This document shows, in pieces, positions 1-8,775 of a stretch of DNA of 13,433 bases. Under the pieces are notes generated by a model. It was not told where the DNA came from. It was given only the letters and a program-made list of their open reading frames with translations, and made no database searches. The DNA is from Calditerrivibrio sp. (GTDB lineage Bacteria; Chrysiogenota; Deferribacteres; Deferribacterales; Calditerrivibrionaceae). Location of the stretch: the NCBI GenBank assembly GCA_020217115.1, contig JAIWOA010000103.1, positions 1-13,433 of the forward strand, given 5' to 3'. The translations under genes and the position numbers were made by a program. How positions within the stretch are numbered: the first letter of the stretch is position 1; each line of letters opens with the position of its first letter.

Positions 1-600
1 TGAAGCATAAAAAATAGTATCCTGTTCATCAGAAGAAAAACCGATAGCCTCAGCAATTGTTTTTGCATAGGATGCAACCCTTTTCACATGGTTACCTGTT
101 TCATTATCTTTAAAATCAGCAGCCCTACCAATAATTTTTAATGCATCTATCTCCCGCTCTAATATCTGCTTTGTAGCTAATTTTACCTCTTCCTCTAAGA
201 GAAGAGCTCTATCCTTTAAAAGTTTCTGAGAATGTGATAGTTTTGCAAGATTTGTCACCCTTGCTCTAAACTCTGGAACGTTTAAAGGTTTTGGTAGAAA
301 GTCTGTAGCTCCAGCTTCAAGGGCATCTAACTTTATTTTATTATCATCCCCAACCGCAGTCATCATAACAATTGGGATATCTGAAAGGAACTTTCTTGTA
401 TTTTTAATGAGGGTTATACCATCCATCTCTGGCATCATATAATCTACGAATATTATATCGTATTGATTAGCTTTAAGACTTTGAAGAGCATCTACGGGGT
501 TTGTAAAACTTTCAACAGTCATTCCCATATCCTCTGCAAGGGTCTCAATCAACATGAGGTTTACTTCGTTGTCATCTACTGATAGGCAGTGTATATTCAT
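1..600 (-). CDS. Response regulator with receiver and HD-GYP domain (partial, C-terminus outside window)
   Basis: Two-component response regulator; 200 codons are visible and the frame is open to the left edge, so the C-terminal part is missing. Residues 1-120 form a receiver domain: acidic pair D9/D10, phospho-acceptor D53 in the VDYMMPEMDG motif, T81 and K104 in the FLPKPL motif. A helical linker (about 121-150) leads to the beginning of an HD-GYP domain, recognised by the ETGNHVKRVASYAKTIAEAIG stretch around residues 167-187, which matches the usual first helix of RpfG-type enzymes. HD-GYP proteins hydrolyse cyclic di-GMP; that activity is family knowledge, since the HD and GYP motifs lie outside the window. 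The ATG overlaps the TGA of the upstream hybrid kinase (ATGA), preceded by a G-rich ribosome binding site, so the kinase is the probable partner. Receiver call is firm; HD-GYP call is strong but incomplete. Confidence 0.9.
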   Translation of the reverse strand, partial: MNIHCLSVDDNEVNLMLIETLAEDMGMTVESFTNPVDALQSLKANQYDIIFVDYMMPEMDGITLIKNTRKFLSDIPIVMMTAVGDDNKIKLDALEAGATDFLPKPLNVPEFRARVTNLAKLSHSQKLLKDRALLLEEEVKLATKQILEREIDALKIIGRAADFKDNETGNHVKRVASYAKTIAEAIGFSSDEQDTIFYAS

Positions 601-3600
601 AAAGAATCCCCCCCGATATCTTTTTTTAGTTTGTTAAAACATTCTTCAAATTCTTTAAGGGAACGATCGATCTGGTCCATCGTTATAACATCAATATTTT
701 TTTCTATATGAGATGATATCTCAGACAACCTTTTTAGATTTAGATTCAAAGAGGAACCTTTAATGGAGTGAGCTATCATTCTTAATTCTTCTCTACTGCC
801 TTTAGCGATAGCCTCCTTGAGTTTCCCAATCTGAGATTCAGTTGTTGATATATACTTTTTTAGGAGTTTCATATATATATTTAAATCCAGATTGATCTCT
901 TTAGATAGGTCATTAAAACCACACTTTTCATCTTTAGGGATTGAACTCCCCTTTTTGTTGATATGGTCTACACTAAGAAATCTCTTTAATGTTTCTTCAA
1001 GTGTATTTAAGGTAAATGGCTTTGGTATGTAGGCATTAAAACCTCTCTCCAATATTTTGTCTACATCAGACTTCCCAGCATGGGCAGTGACAGCAATGAT
1101 TGGAGTCTTTTTATAAAGATCTTCCATCTCCTTTAATTTATCAAGTACTGCAAAACCATCCATCTCTGGCATATTTATGTCGAGCATTATTATGTCATAT
1201 CTGTCAGAACTTTTTTTTATCTTATCCAGCGCAACCAAACCATTGTCTGCAATATCCACTTCAAACCCCATCTCTTTGAGAATAATTTCGATGAGCTCCT
1301 GATTCACAGGGTTGTCCTCTGCCACAAGTATTCTCTTCCCACTAAAGTTACAATTATCTGAAAAACTTTTATCAATGGTTGTCCCAGTAATTTTTTTAGA
1401 AAAAATATTATTTAATACATCAAGGAGCTTAGATGGATTTAATGGCTTAAAAATGAAGAATGTAAATGGATCATTTTCTCCAAATGAGAAGTTTTTTTCC
1501 TCCACACTATTTAAAATTATTATTGATGGGGTGTAGCTCCTTGAAAGCATTTTGATTTTATCATCTGCAAATCGTTTGTAATGAAAGATATATATATCTG
1601 AATTGTTGGATAAATTATTTAGCTCATCCAGATGAGCTATCGTAGAATCGACACTAAAGTTTTTCAAATATTCCTTTATTAAAAGTGCAGTATCATCCTT
1701 ATCCTCCTTGAAGGGGGTAACTATGATGGCTTTAAGGTCATAGAAAAGGGGATCTGTTTTCGTCTCCTCCATAATATAGCTGAAATTGAGTTCAAAACTA
1801 AATTCGCTACCTTTCCCCTCTTCACTCTCCAGAACTATTTCTCCCCCCATAGCAGCAACAAGCTGACGGGCAATTGTAAGACCAAGCCCTGTGCCACCAT
1901 ATTTCTTTGTAGTGGAAGATTCTGCCTGACTAAATGCTTCAAATATCTGACTCTGCTTTTCTTTTGGAATTCCTATCCCTGTATCTCTCACACTAAAATG
2001 TAACCTTACAATATCCTGATTTATATCTTTTTTTAATATCTTTACAAATATCTTACCACCTTCAGGGGTAAATTTTATAGCATTTCCAATAAGGTTTGAT
2101 AGAACCTGATTTATTCTCAGTATATCACATTTTATCTTAGCTGGTATAGATAGATCATAATAGTACAATATCTCGATACCTTTTTCCATACCTTTTGCAC
2201 TAAAAAGTTCTATAATCGATTCAATCTTTGGTCGTATCTCCTCATATTCAAGATCAAGTGTAATCTTTCCACTTTCAATCTTTGAATAGTCAAGTATGTC
2301 GTTTATTATAGAAAGAAGATGGTGGGAGCTTCTGCTTATTGTATCTACAAAATTTCTCTGTCTCTCATTTAGATCTGTAGACTTTAGAAGGTCTATGAAA
2401 CCTATTACACCATTCATCGGGGTTCTTATCTCATGGCTTATATTGGCGAGAAAATCTGATTTTGCCCTGTTTGCTTTCTCAGCTGCTTCCCTTGTCTTTA
2501 TTAAATCTGTAATATCTTCCTTTATTCCGATATAATTTGTTATTAATCCATCGGAGTTTTTAATTGGAGCTATGACCACATGTTCTATATACAGCTCTCC
2601 ACTTTTAGATCTATTTATAAACTCTCCCCTCCATGGATTGCCACCTGAAATTGTTTTCCACATATTATCATATTTTTCCCTTGGATTCTTACCAGAATTG
2701 AGCATTGAGGGTTTTTTCCCTATAACCTCTGAGATTGAATAGCCTGATATCTTTTCAAATGCCGGGTTTACATACTCTATTATACCGTTTGAATCTGTTA
2801 TAACTATGCTGGTTGGGCTTTGTTCCACCACAAGTCTGAATTTTCTAAGCTCTATCTCAGCAATTTGCCGATTTAAAACCTCTTCCTCTAAATGTAGAGT
2901 TCTCTCTTTTACCCTTTGCTCAAGCTCAAAGTTGGATTTCTGCAATGCCTTTTCAAAATCCTCTCTTCTTTTTATCTCTTCATTCAAAGCTTCGTTTATC
3001 TTTGAGAGCTCAGCTGTTCTATCCTTTACAATAGATTCAAGCTGCTCCTTGTTCATCTCAAGGAGATGGAGTGTCCTGTCCCTCGATTCTATTATCTTAT
3101 ATATATTTCTACTTATGAGATACCCCATAAGAAGTGTTAAAAACATATTTAGGGCAGATATTACAAAAAGTACCCTTTCATAGATAACTTTGTGATTGGC
3201 AATATTTTTTAATAGATTTTCAAGTTCAACCTCTCCATCTGAATACATCCTGTCTGTTTCTTTAATCATTTTATTTAAGATTGGGTGAATATTCTGGTAG
3301 AGGTTTTTTATCTTTTCCATTTTATCTTCAACTGTATCAACCTTTTCATTATAAAACTTTGAAGCTATTATAAGATCAAAGAGATCCTGGAGCATCTCCT
3401 TTAAAACGTTGACCCTTACCGTGAAACCCAAAAAGTCGTATTTAGATTCATCGGTATAGCTTTTTTGATATTCGATAACTTTGCTTTTTTCTTTGTACTC
3501 TTCAGTATCAAAATTTCTAATTACAGCACCACCATTCTTAAGTACATCGATACAATTCTCGATTTCTTGAAGATATAGTAGAGACTGAAGCCTCTTTGAA

Positions 3601-3860
3601 CTTAAATCATCAATTGAATCGGATAAAGGCATAGATCTAATCTGATTTTGATAGGAAACCACCCTATATTTTATCATATGTTGTATATCAATTTTTGATC
3701 TAACATTTTTTATCTTTTCTTCATAGGTAGTTATTTCTTTTTCCAAATACTCATGTAATACAAATATTAACAGCTGTGCGGCTACAACAAAAACCACTAA
3801 AAAGATAAGGAGACTTATTGCAGATTTTTTACTTTTTTCATATTTTTTGATATTTTCCAT
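597..3860 (-). CDS. Membrane hybrid sensor histidine kinase (PAS, HisKA, HATPase, pseudo-receiver, receiver, HPt)
   Basis: A 1087-residue inner-membrane sensor kinase of the BarA/ArcB-like phosphorelay type. Order: TM1 about 13-36; about 190 residues of mostly helical extracytoplasmic sensor; TM2 about 229-249; long coiled coil 258-340 with two RT-L type repeats and no obvious HAMP; PAS domain 341-455; HisKA with phospho-accepting H476 in SHEIRTP; HATPase with N-box N593, G1 DTGIGIP 626-632 and G2 GGTGLGL 655-661. A degenerate receiver-like segment follows (708-817). A good receiver comes next (842-962; E848/D849, D894, T925, K947), then an HPt domain (985-1085) with H1031 in AHSIKGSS. Phosphate would pass H476 to D894 to H1031 and then to a separate regulator, most likely the overlapping downstream gene. 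Start ATG has an AAGGGG site six bases upstream. The signal sensed is unknown; the sensor region matches nothing I recognise. Confidence 0.95.
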   Translation of the reverse strand: MENIKKYEKSKKSAISLLIFLVVFVVAAQLLIFVLHEYLEKEITTYEEKIKNVRSKIDIQHMIKYRVVSYQNQIRSMPLSDSIDDLSSKRLQSLLYLQEIENCIDVLKNGGAVIRNFDTEEYKEKSKVIEYQKSYTDESKYDFLGFTVRVNVLKEMLQDLFDLIIASKFYNEKVDTVEDKMEKIKNLYQNIHPILNKMIKETDRMYSDGEVELENLLKNIANHKVIYERVLFVISALNMFLTLLMGYLISRNIYKIIESRDRTLHLLEMNKEQLESIVKDRTAELSKINEALNEEIKRREDFEKALQKSNFELEQRVKERTLHLEEEVLNRQIAEIELRKFRLVVEQSPTSIVITDSNGIIEYVNPAFEKISGYSISEVIGKKPSMLNSGKNPREKYDNMWKTISGGNPWRGEFINRSKSGELYIEHVVIAPIKNSDGLITNYIGIKEDITDLIKTREAAEKANRAKSDFLANISHEIRTPMNGVIGFIDLLKSTDLNERQRNFVDTISRSSHHLLSIINDILDYSKIESGKITLDLEYEEIRPKIESIIELFSAKGMEKGIEILYYYDLSIPAKIKCDILRINQVLSNLIGNAIKFTPEGGKIFVKILKKDINQDIVRLHFSVRDTGIGIPKEKQSQIFEAFSQAESSTTKKYGGTGLGLTIARQLVAAMGGEIVLESEEGKGSEFSFELNFSYIMEETKTDPLFYDLKAIIVTPFKEDKDDTALLIKEYLKNFSVDSTIAHLDELNNLSNNSDIYIFHYKRFADDKIKMLSRSYTPSIIILNSVEEKNFSFGENDPFTFFIFKPLNPSKLLDVLNNIFSKKITGTTIDKSFSDNCNFSGKRILVAEDNPVNQELIEIILKEMGFEVDIADNGLVALDKIKKSSDRYDIIMLDINMPEMDGFAVLDKLKEMEDLYKKTPIIAVTAHAGKSDVDKILERGFNAYIPKPFTLNTLEETLKRFLSVDHINKKGSSIPKDEKCGFNDLSKEINLDLNIYMKLLKKYISTTESQIGKLKEAIAKGSREELRMIAHSIKGSSLNLNLKRLSEISSHIEKNIDVITMDQIDRSLKEFEECFNKLKKDIGGDSL
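608..614 (-). promoter_or_regulatory. G-tract ribosome binding site of the response regulator
   Basis: A run of seven G (minus strand) sits seven bases before the ATG of the response regulator, inside the last codons of the kinase. It can pair with the CCUCC anti-Shine-Dalgarno using a central G-U pair. Its position supports the chosen start and translational coupling across the ATGA overlap. Confidence 0.6.
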
Positions 3861-3879
3861 TATATCCCCTTAAAAGATA

Positions 3880-3908
3880 ATTTTATTATATTAATTAACC
3901 TTTTGCAA
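3880..3908 (-). promoter_or_regulatory. Candidate promoter of the kinase-regulator operon
   Basis: On the minus strand TTGCAA (3908-3903) and TAAAAT (3885-3880) are separated by 17 bases, about 20 bp before the kinase start. An overlapping TATAAT lies at 3890-3885 but lacks a good -35. The region is very AT-rich, so chance matches are likely and the choice of hexamers is tentative. Confidence 0.4.
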
Positions 3909-3956
3909 TCATTTTTGTGGTGTTTGAAATATTTCTTTTGTTAGGTTAAATATAAT

Positions 3957-3985
3957 TTGACAACAGAGTAAAGATATATTAAAAT
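3957..3985 (+). promoter_or_regulatory. Sigma70-type promoter of aroF
   Basis: A perfect TTGACA (3957-3962), a 17-base spacer and TAAAAT (3980-3985, 5 of 6 matches) predict transcription start near 3992. The leader to the ATG would be only about 29 bases, with a TGAGGT ribosome binding site at 4011-4016. It is too short for an attenuator or riboswitch, so control is more likely allosteric or by a repressor. Confidence 0.75.
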
Positions 3986-4020
3986 TCAGTAAAATCAATC
4001 AATTTTAAAGTGAGGTTAAG

Positions 4021-5061
4021 ATGATAAGGACAAACAATCTGAATATAAAGGAATTAACCCCCATTGTGGCACCACTGTATCTCAAGCAGATTTTCCCTCT
4101 AAGTGAAGAAGATGCAAAATTTATAACAGATAGCAGGGAAAATGTGAAAAAGATTATGTTTGGAGATGACAAAAGGATTATGGCAGTTGTTGGTCCATGC
4201 TCAATACATGACCCCATAGCCGCCCTTGATTATGCATCAAGGCTATCTGATCTCTCAAGAAAGATATCTGATAAAATATTTCTGGTAATGAGGGTATATT
4301 TCGAAAAACCGAGAACTACCGTAGGATGGAAAGGTCTTATAAATGATCCAGATATGGATGGTAGCCATCTCATATCCAAAGGTTTGGGGATTGCGAGGAA
4401 ACTTCTGTATGACATAACCAAGCTCCGTCTTCCAGTTGCCTGCGAGATGCTTGATACCATTACCCCACAATACCTTTCAGACATGATAAGCTGGGGAGCT
4501 ATAGGTGCAAGAACTACAGAATCTCAGCCACACAGAGAAATGGCAAGTGGTTTGTCTTTCCCGGTAGGTTTTAAAAATGGTACCGATGGGAATCTAAGGA
4601 TAGCAATCGATGCAATGCTTACTGCACTAAGGCCCCATAGCTTTCTCGGTATAAATGCAGAGGGGAAAACATCTATAGTAAAGACTACTGGGAATAGCTT
4701 TGTTCATATGGTACTCAGGGGTGGTGCAGATAGACCAAACTATTACCCCGAAGATATAAAAAATGCAGTGGAGATGCTTTCAAAAAATGGTTTACCAGCT
4801 TCTATAATGGTAGATGTGAGCCATGGCAATTCAATGAAGGATCACAGAAATCAGCCTAAGGTATTTGATGAGGTACTAAAACAGATAAAAGATGGTAACA
4901 ACTTCATCAAGGGTATTATGGTGGAGAGCAACATATTTGAAGGTAATCAACCTATGCCAGATGGTAACTGCCAGCTAAAATATGGGGTATCTGTAACCGA
5001 TAAGTGTATAGATTGGGAAACAACAAAAGATATTTTTATGAAAGCTTACTCAGAATTATAA
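4021..5061 (+). CDS. aroF: 3-deoxy-7-phosphoheptulonate (DAHP) synthase, class I-alpha (AroF-like)
   Basis: Condenses phosphoenolpyruvate and erythrose 4-phosphate to DAHP, the first step of the shikimate pathway, in the cytoplasm. At 346 residues it has the full length of the E. coli AroF/AroG/AroH type and aligns nearly residue for residue from memory. Visible features: GPCSIHD with metal ligand C60, MRVYFEKPRTTVGWKGL (R91, K96), GARTTESQ with R164, H171, PVGFKNGTDG with K185, LRGG with R233, and the remaining metal ligands H268, E302 and D327. The N-terminal arm that builds the effector site is present. At the position deciding effector choice it has Gly210 (FLGIN), as in Tyr-sensitive AroF, rather than the Ser of Phe-sensitive AroG. 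It is a single-gene unit with its own promoter and a terminator hairpin. The family is certain; the isozyme label rests on resemblance to AroF. Confidence 0.96.
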   Translation: MIRTNNLNIKELTPIVAPLYLKQIFPLSEEDAKFITDSRENVKKIMFGDDKRIMAVVGPCSIHDPIAALDYASRLSDLSRKISDKIFLVMRVYFEKPRTTVGWKGLINDPDMDGSHLISKGLGIARKLLYDITKLRLPVACEMLDTITPQYLSDMISWGAIGARTTESQPHREMASGLSFPVGFKNGTDGNLRIAIDAMLTALRPHSFLGINAEGKTSIVKTTGNSFVHMVLRGGADRPNYYPEDIKNAVEMLSKNGLPASIMVDVSHGNSMKDHRNQPKVFDEVLKQIKDGNNFIKGIMVESNIFEGNQPMPDGNCQLKYGVSVTDKCIDWETTKDIFMKAYSEL

Positions 5062-5072
5062 AAACTCACAAT

Positions 5073-5096
5073 ATGGAGGGCTTTTCAACCCTCCAT
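5073..5096. terminator. Shared hairpin between convergent genes
   Basis: ATGGAGGG (5073-5080) and CCCTCCAT (5089-5096) form a perfect 8-bp stem with an 8-base loop, 11 bases after the aroF stop and 7 bases past the stop of the minus-strand gene. On the minus strand a short T-rich tract follows (complement of the A-run near 5060-5064); on the plus strand only an AT-rich stretch follows. It probably works as a terminator in both directions, with modest U-tracts. Confidence 0.7.
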
Positions 5097-5103
5097 GATA
5101 TAT

Positions 5104-5367
5104 TTAATTGTGGTGTCCGCTACATGAGCTGCAATTACCAGCACTACATCCATTTCCCCCTAAAAATCCATTGTATTCTTTGTACCAATGGGCAAGCTGT
5201 ATATCTACCCACTCTTTATCTTCCTCTGATAATCTATTGTACATTTCATCAATAGAAGATCCGTACTGTTCGATGGACATCCCTAACTCTGACATAATAA
5301 TATCTTGAGATTCAAAATCCTCTAAAACTGCAAATTTTCTTTTCATTTCAAAAACTTTTTCCTTCAT
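5104..5367 (-). CDS. Small hypothetical protein with Cys/His-rich C-terminal tail
   Basis: An 87-residue soluble protein I do not recognise. Residues 1-70 look helical and acidic, with no membrane segment or signal peptide. The last 17 residues form a Gly/Ser-rich tail carrying C74, C79, C82, H85 and H86, spaced C-x4-C-x2-C-x2-HH, which could bind a metal such as zinc, nickel or copper. That function is inference only. The ORF is convincing because it has a consensus AGGAGG site five bases before the ATG, a candidate promoter, an inverted repeat over the transcription start, and ends at a hairpin terminator. It lies between aroF (convergent) and mfd (same strand, 102 bp upstream) and appears to be transcribed alone. 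It could be a metallochaperone, a metal store or a lineage-specific regulatory protein; I cannot choose. Confidence 0.85.
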   Translation of the reverse strand: MKEKVFEMKRKFAVLEDFESQDIIMSELGMSIEQYGSSIDEMYNRLSEEDKEWVDIQLAHWYKEYNGFLGGNGCSAGNCSSCSGHHN

Positions 5368-5381
5368 ATGAGCCTCCTATT

Positions 5382-5402
5382 TTTATACCAATTTTGTATA
5401 AA
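5382..5402. repeat. Inverted repeat TTTATAC-N7-GTATAAA upstream of the small Cys-tail gene
   Basis: Perfect 7-bp arms (5382-5388 and 5396-5402) around a 7-base spacer. It lies directly downstream of the proposed -10 and upstream of the AGGAGG site, where a bound dimeric repressor would block transcription start. The sequence is AT-rich, so chance is possible. Confidence 0.5.
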
Positions 5403-5431
5403 TAATATTGTTCAATAAATTTTTTTTTCAA
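5402..5431 (-). promoter_or_regulatory. Candidate promoter of the small Cys-tail gene
   Basis: Minus strand: TTGAAA (5431-5426), an 18-base spacer containing an A-run, and TATTAT (5407-5402). Each hexamer matches consensus at five of six positions. It lies in the 102-bp gap after mfd, in which I see no clear mfd terminator. Confidence 0.45.
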
Positions 5432-5469
5432 GTGTATATTAATTAGATATAAGGGAAAAAGGGATTAAA

Positions 5470-8400
5470 TTACAATCTCTTTTCAAATAGATATTTGAGT
5501 AAAGATAGACATTCATCTATAGTATGCTCAGAGTTAACTAAAAATAAATTATCTTCTGCAAATTGACCTTTTATGTTATATTCTTTTATGTAACTTATTA
5601 AAATAGATGGATCTACAGTGGTGCTATTGTCAAAATAGAGCTTAAATTGCCTATTCATTAAAATAATTTTTTTAATTCCAAGCATCTGCCCTATATTTTT
5701 TATATTCATAATCAAAATAGTATTTATAACAGGCTCTGGAGGTTCACCATAATTTTTATATAGTTCATCTTTTATATTGTCAAAAAGGGTATAATCAAGT
5801 TTGCTAAGCCTTCCATACCACCCTATTCTCTCTGAAGGATCTACAATATAGTCAGCAGGTATGAAGAATGGAAATACAGACTGTATTTCTGTTTCTATAT
5901 GTTGATTCTCTTCACCCTGTAGTTCCTTTATTGCACCGTTTATCATCTGTATATAAAGCTCATAACCTATACTTGATATGTGACCTGACTGTTCAGCTCC
6001 CAGTATCTCACCAGCTCCTCTTAGCTGTAGATCATAGGAGGCTATCTTGAAGCCACTCCCAAGTTCAGACATCTGTTGAATTATTTTAAGCCTTTTTTTA
6101 GCTATAGATGAGAGTGTATTAAAGTTTTTGATCAGTAAATAGCAGTAACCCCTTCTGTCTGATCTTCCAACCCTTCCCTTTAATTGATAAAGCTGAGATA
6201 GACCAAATCTATCAGCATTATCTATAATTATTGTGTTTACATTCGGAACATCTAAACCATTTTCTATAATTGTAGATGCCACCAGTATATCTATCTCACC
6301 ACTGTAAAAATTTTCCAGTATTCTTTCTACTTTGCTACTGTCCATCTGGCCGTGTGCTATTTCAATTTTTGCATCAGGCAACATATTCTTTATATTAAAA
6401 GCTACCTCACCTATCTTCTCAAGATCATTGTACAGATAATATACCTGCCCACCCCTTTTTAGCTCATGGAGTATAGATTTCTTTATTTCATCTTCTTTAC
6501 TAATTATATTTGTGATGACAGGCAATCTGTCCTCCGGTGGAGTATCTATAATACTTATATCCCTTACCCCTGACAGGGAAAGTTGTAAGGTTCGAGGTAT
6601 CGGTGTAGCACTCATTGCAAGGACATCTATGTTTGATTTTATATTTTTTATCTTTTCCTTGTGGGCAACTCCAAATCTTTGCTCCTCATCTATTATTAAC
6701 AGACCTAAATCACTAAACTCCACATCTGCTGACAATAGTCTGTGTGTACCTATCAGAATATCTATTTCTCCTGCAGCAAGCTTTTTGATTGTTTGGGATA
6801 TCTCTCCTTTGGTTTTAAATCTCGAAATAAAGTCTATTCTAACGGGTGTATTTTTAAACCTTTTTTTAAATGTTTCATAGTGCTGTTTTACCAGTATAGT
6901 AGTAGGGGCAAGAAGTCCAACCTGTTTGCCAGAAGCACAGGCTTTGCAGGCAGCCCTTATGGCAACCTCCGTTTTACCAAAACCCACATCTCCACATACA
7001 AGCCTATCCATGGCTTTATCTGACTCCATATCATTCAAAACATCTCTGATAGCATTAAATTGATCCTCTGTTTCATCATATTCAAAACTTTCTTCTACTG
7101 CCCTCAATAATTCTCCATCATCTTTAAATGAAAAACCTTTCTTTGCCTTTCTCTCTGCATACAATCTTAGAAGATCGATTGCTATCTTCCTGGCACTTTT
7201 TTCAGCCTGTTCCTTCATCTTTTTCCATTTAATACTTTGAAGTGAGTTAAGCTTGGGTGTTTTGTCCCCAACCCCTATGTACTTTTGAATCATTGAGATA
7301 TTTTCAAGGGAGACGTATAAAATTTCACCATTTTCGTATTCTATTGAGATAAAATCCCCTGTAACTCCACCTATAGTTTTGTTCTCAAGCCCCCTGAATA
7401 TACCGATCCCATAATCAACATGTACAACATAGTCTCCATTCTCAAGGTCACTTATCGATGTTCTAAAAACCTCTTTCTTCCCTTTCTTTTTCCCCTTTTT
7501 TGAAAAACCAAAAATATCTTCATCCTTTAAAAATGAAAGCTTATCTTTTATATCAATAAAACCATCGGAGATAGTTTTTCGGTATATGCAAAGTTTGTTA
7601 CTTAATACTTCTGAAATATTTTTAATCTCCAGCACCTCAATTCCATAGTCACGCATAAAATCTTTTATAGATGCTACAGTTCTTTCACTTTCTATAGATA
7701 GGATAGTATTTGCATCTTCTTTACTACTTTTTTGAAAAAATTCTGCAAGGTTTTCCATATTTGCATACATGTTCCCTTTTTTCGTGAACAGTAAACTGCT
7801 ACTTCTATAGTTTGAAATTTTTACAGAATCTTCTATTATGACATCTGTGAGTTTTAATACCCCAGATCTTCTCAAAATTTCCAGAACATCACTTTTACTA
7901 ATGAAATTAAGATTGATCAATTCATCTGATACTGAATATTCTCTGCTACAGTCCACCATCCAGTTATAAAATTTTTCAATTTCATACTCCAGATCATCTC
8001 CAAAAAATACAATTTCGAAATCTCCCAGATAGTCAAAAATAGTTTCCATCTTTTTATAGACATAGGGTGCATACCAATGGTGACCTGCAAATTTGCCATA
8101 TAACTCTATTTTGCCAGCGATATCGTTATCTTTTACGCAGTTTTTTAATTCTGAGGAGTCATATACTCCTTCACTTGCTGGAATTATTTTGTATTCAGAT
8201 AGATCCCCAAATCTTCTCTGGGTCTCATGAGAATATATGGTGATCCTCTCTATTTCATTGTCAAAAAACTCTACTCTAAGTGGATTATCCGCATTAACAG
8301 GGAAAATATCTACAATATCCCCCCTGAAGGAAAACTCGCCACCACCAGTGACTATTTCAACCTGCACATAACCTATATAATCCAGATAGTACACAAGTTC

Positions 8401-8775
8401 ATCCCTGTCAAATTTTTTCCCTTTATCAATCTCTATTATTGAGGAATTTAACAGATCAAAAGGTGGAAGATACTTTGTCATTCCATACAGATTGGTAAGT
8501 AAAACTACATTCGCAGCATTTTTTATATTTAAAAGAGTAGATATTCTATCCCCAGATAGTTTTGGTAAAATCCTTGCATTTTCAAATGGTTCGTGGAAAT
8601 AGGGGTGAAAATTATAAAAAACCCCCTTCGGGAAGAAAAATTCCATCTCATTGCTGATCTTTTCAAAATGATAGTCATCTGAGATCACTATATATTTTCT
8701 GTTTTGTTCAGCTATTTTAGAGAAAAAATATGACTTTGATGCACCCCAAAGTGCAGAATATATATTACTATACAC
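5470..8775 (-). CDS. mfd: Transcription-repair coupling factor Mfd
   Basis: An ATP-driven DNA translocase that removes RNA polymerase stalled at lesions and recruits UvrA; it acts on the nucleoid. The 1101 residues are slightly short for the family (E. coli 1148), mostly at the N-terminus. Visible parts: UvrB-homology region about 1-200 including [13 protein letters not shown] (147-159), which covers the UvrA-contacting area; a divergent linker with a Lys-rich stretch 426-434; RNA polymerase-interaction domain about 440-510; Walker [10 protein letters not shown] 595-603; DEEQ 696-699; [10 protein letters not shown] 721-730; motif VI region [10 protein letters not shown] 867-876; TRG motif about 895-940; and C-terminal D7 domain about 970-1090. 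Translation starts at a GTG overlapping the end of rfaE2 by 8 bp; an in-frame stop at 8788-8790 excludes any longer start. The nearest purine-rich site is about 15 bases away, so translation may depend on coupling to rfaE2. Confidence 0.97.
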   Translation of the reverse strand: MYSNIYSALWGASKSYFFSKIAEQNRKYIVISDDYHFEKISNEMEFFFPKGVFYNFHPYFHEPFENARILPKLSGDRISTLLNIKNAANVVLLTNLYGMTKYLPPFDLLNSSIIEIDKGKKFDRDELVYYLDYIGYVQVEIVTGGGEFSFRGDIVDIFPVNADNPLRVEFFDNEIERITIYSHETQRRFGDLSEYKIIPASEGVYDSSELKNCVKDNDIAGKIELYGKFAGHHWYAPYVYKKMETIFDYLGDFEIVFFGDDLEYEIEKFYNWMVDCSREYSVSDELINLNFISKSDVLEILRRSGVLKLTDVIIEDSVKISNYRSSSLLFTKKGNMYANMENLAEFFQKSSKEDANTILSIESERTVASIKDFMRDYGIEVLEIKNISEVLSNKLCIYRKTISDGFIDIKDKLSFLKDEDIFGFSKKGKKKGKKEVFRTSISDLENGDYVVHVDYGIGIFRGLENKTIGGVTGDFISIEYENGEILYVSLENISMIQKYIGVGDKTPKLNSLQSIKWKKMKEQAEKSARKIAIDLLRLYAERKAKKGFSFKDDGELLRAVEESFEYDETEDQFNAIRDVLNDMESDKAMDRLVCGDVGFGKTEVAIRAACKACASGKQVGLLAPTTILVKQHYETFKKRFKNTPVRIDFISRFKTKGEISQTIKKLAAGEIDILIGTHRLLSADVEFSDLGLLIIDEEQRFGVAHKEKIKNIKSNIDVLAMSATPIPRTLQLSLSGVRDISIIDTPPEDRLPVITNIISKEDEIKKSILHELKRGGQVYYLYNDLEKIGEVAFNIKNMLPDAKIEIAHGQMDSSKVERILENFYSGEIDILVASTIIENGLDVPNVNTIIIDNADRFGLSQLYQLKGRVGRSDRRGYCYLLIKNFNTLSSIAKKRLKIIQQMSELGSGFKIASYDLQLRGAGEILGAEQSGHISSIGYELYIQMINGAIKELQGEENQHIETEIQSVFPFFIPADYIVDPSERIGWYGRLSKLDYTLFDNIKDELYKNYGEPPEPVINTILIMNIKNIGQMLGIKKIILMNRQFKLYFDNSTTVDPSILISYIKEYNIKGQFAEDNLFLVNSEHTIDECLSLLKYLFEKRL

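Noticed and set aside
2806..3183. 125-codon plus-strand ORF opposite the kinase
   Set aside because: It is antisense to a strongly conserved coding region, its composition reflects the complement, and there is no recognisable domain.
3926..3935. 10-bp palindrome GAAATATTTC in the kinase-aroF gap
   Set aside because: It is short and AT-rich, does not extend, and lies outside both proposed promoters; chance is the simpler explanation.
3861..4020. Riboswitch, T-box or attenuator upstream of aroF
   Set aside because: The predicted leader is about 29 bases and no leader peptide or stable hairpin is visible.
5420..5430. T-run as a terminator of mfd
   Set aside because: The T-run is on the plus strand, so it reads as A on the mfd transcript, and there is no hairpin before it.
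6512..6880. 122-codon plus-strand ORF opposite mfd
   Set aside because: It lies against the conserved helicase motifs of mfd and has no domain or plausible start region.
7471..7500. Lys-rich stretch in Mfd (residues 426-434) as a novel insertion
   Set aside because: Basic linkers before the RNA polymerase-interaction domain are common in this family.
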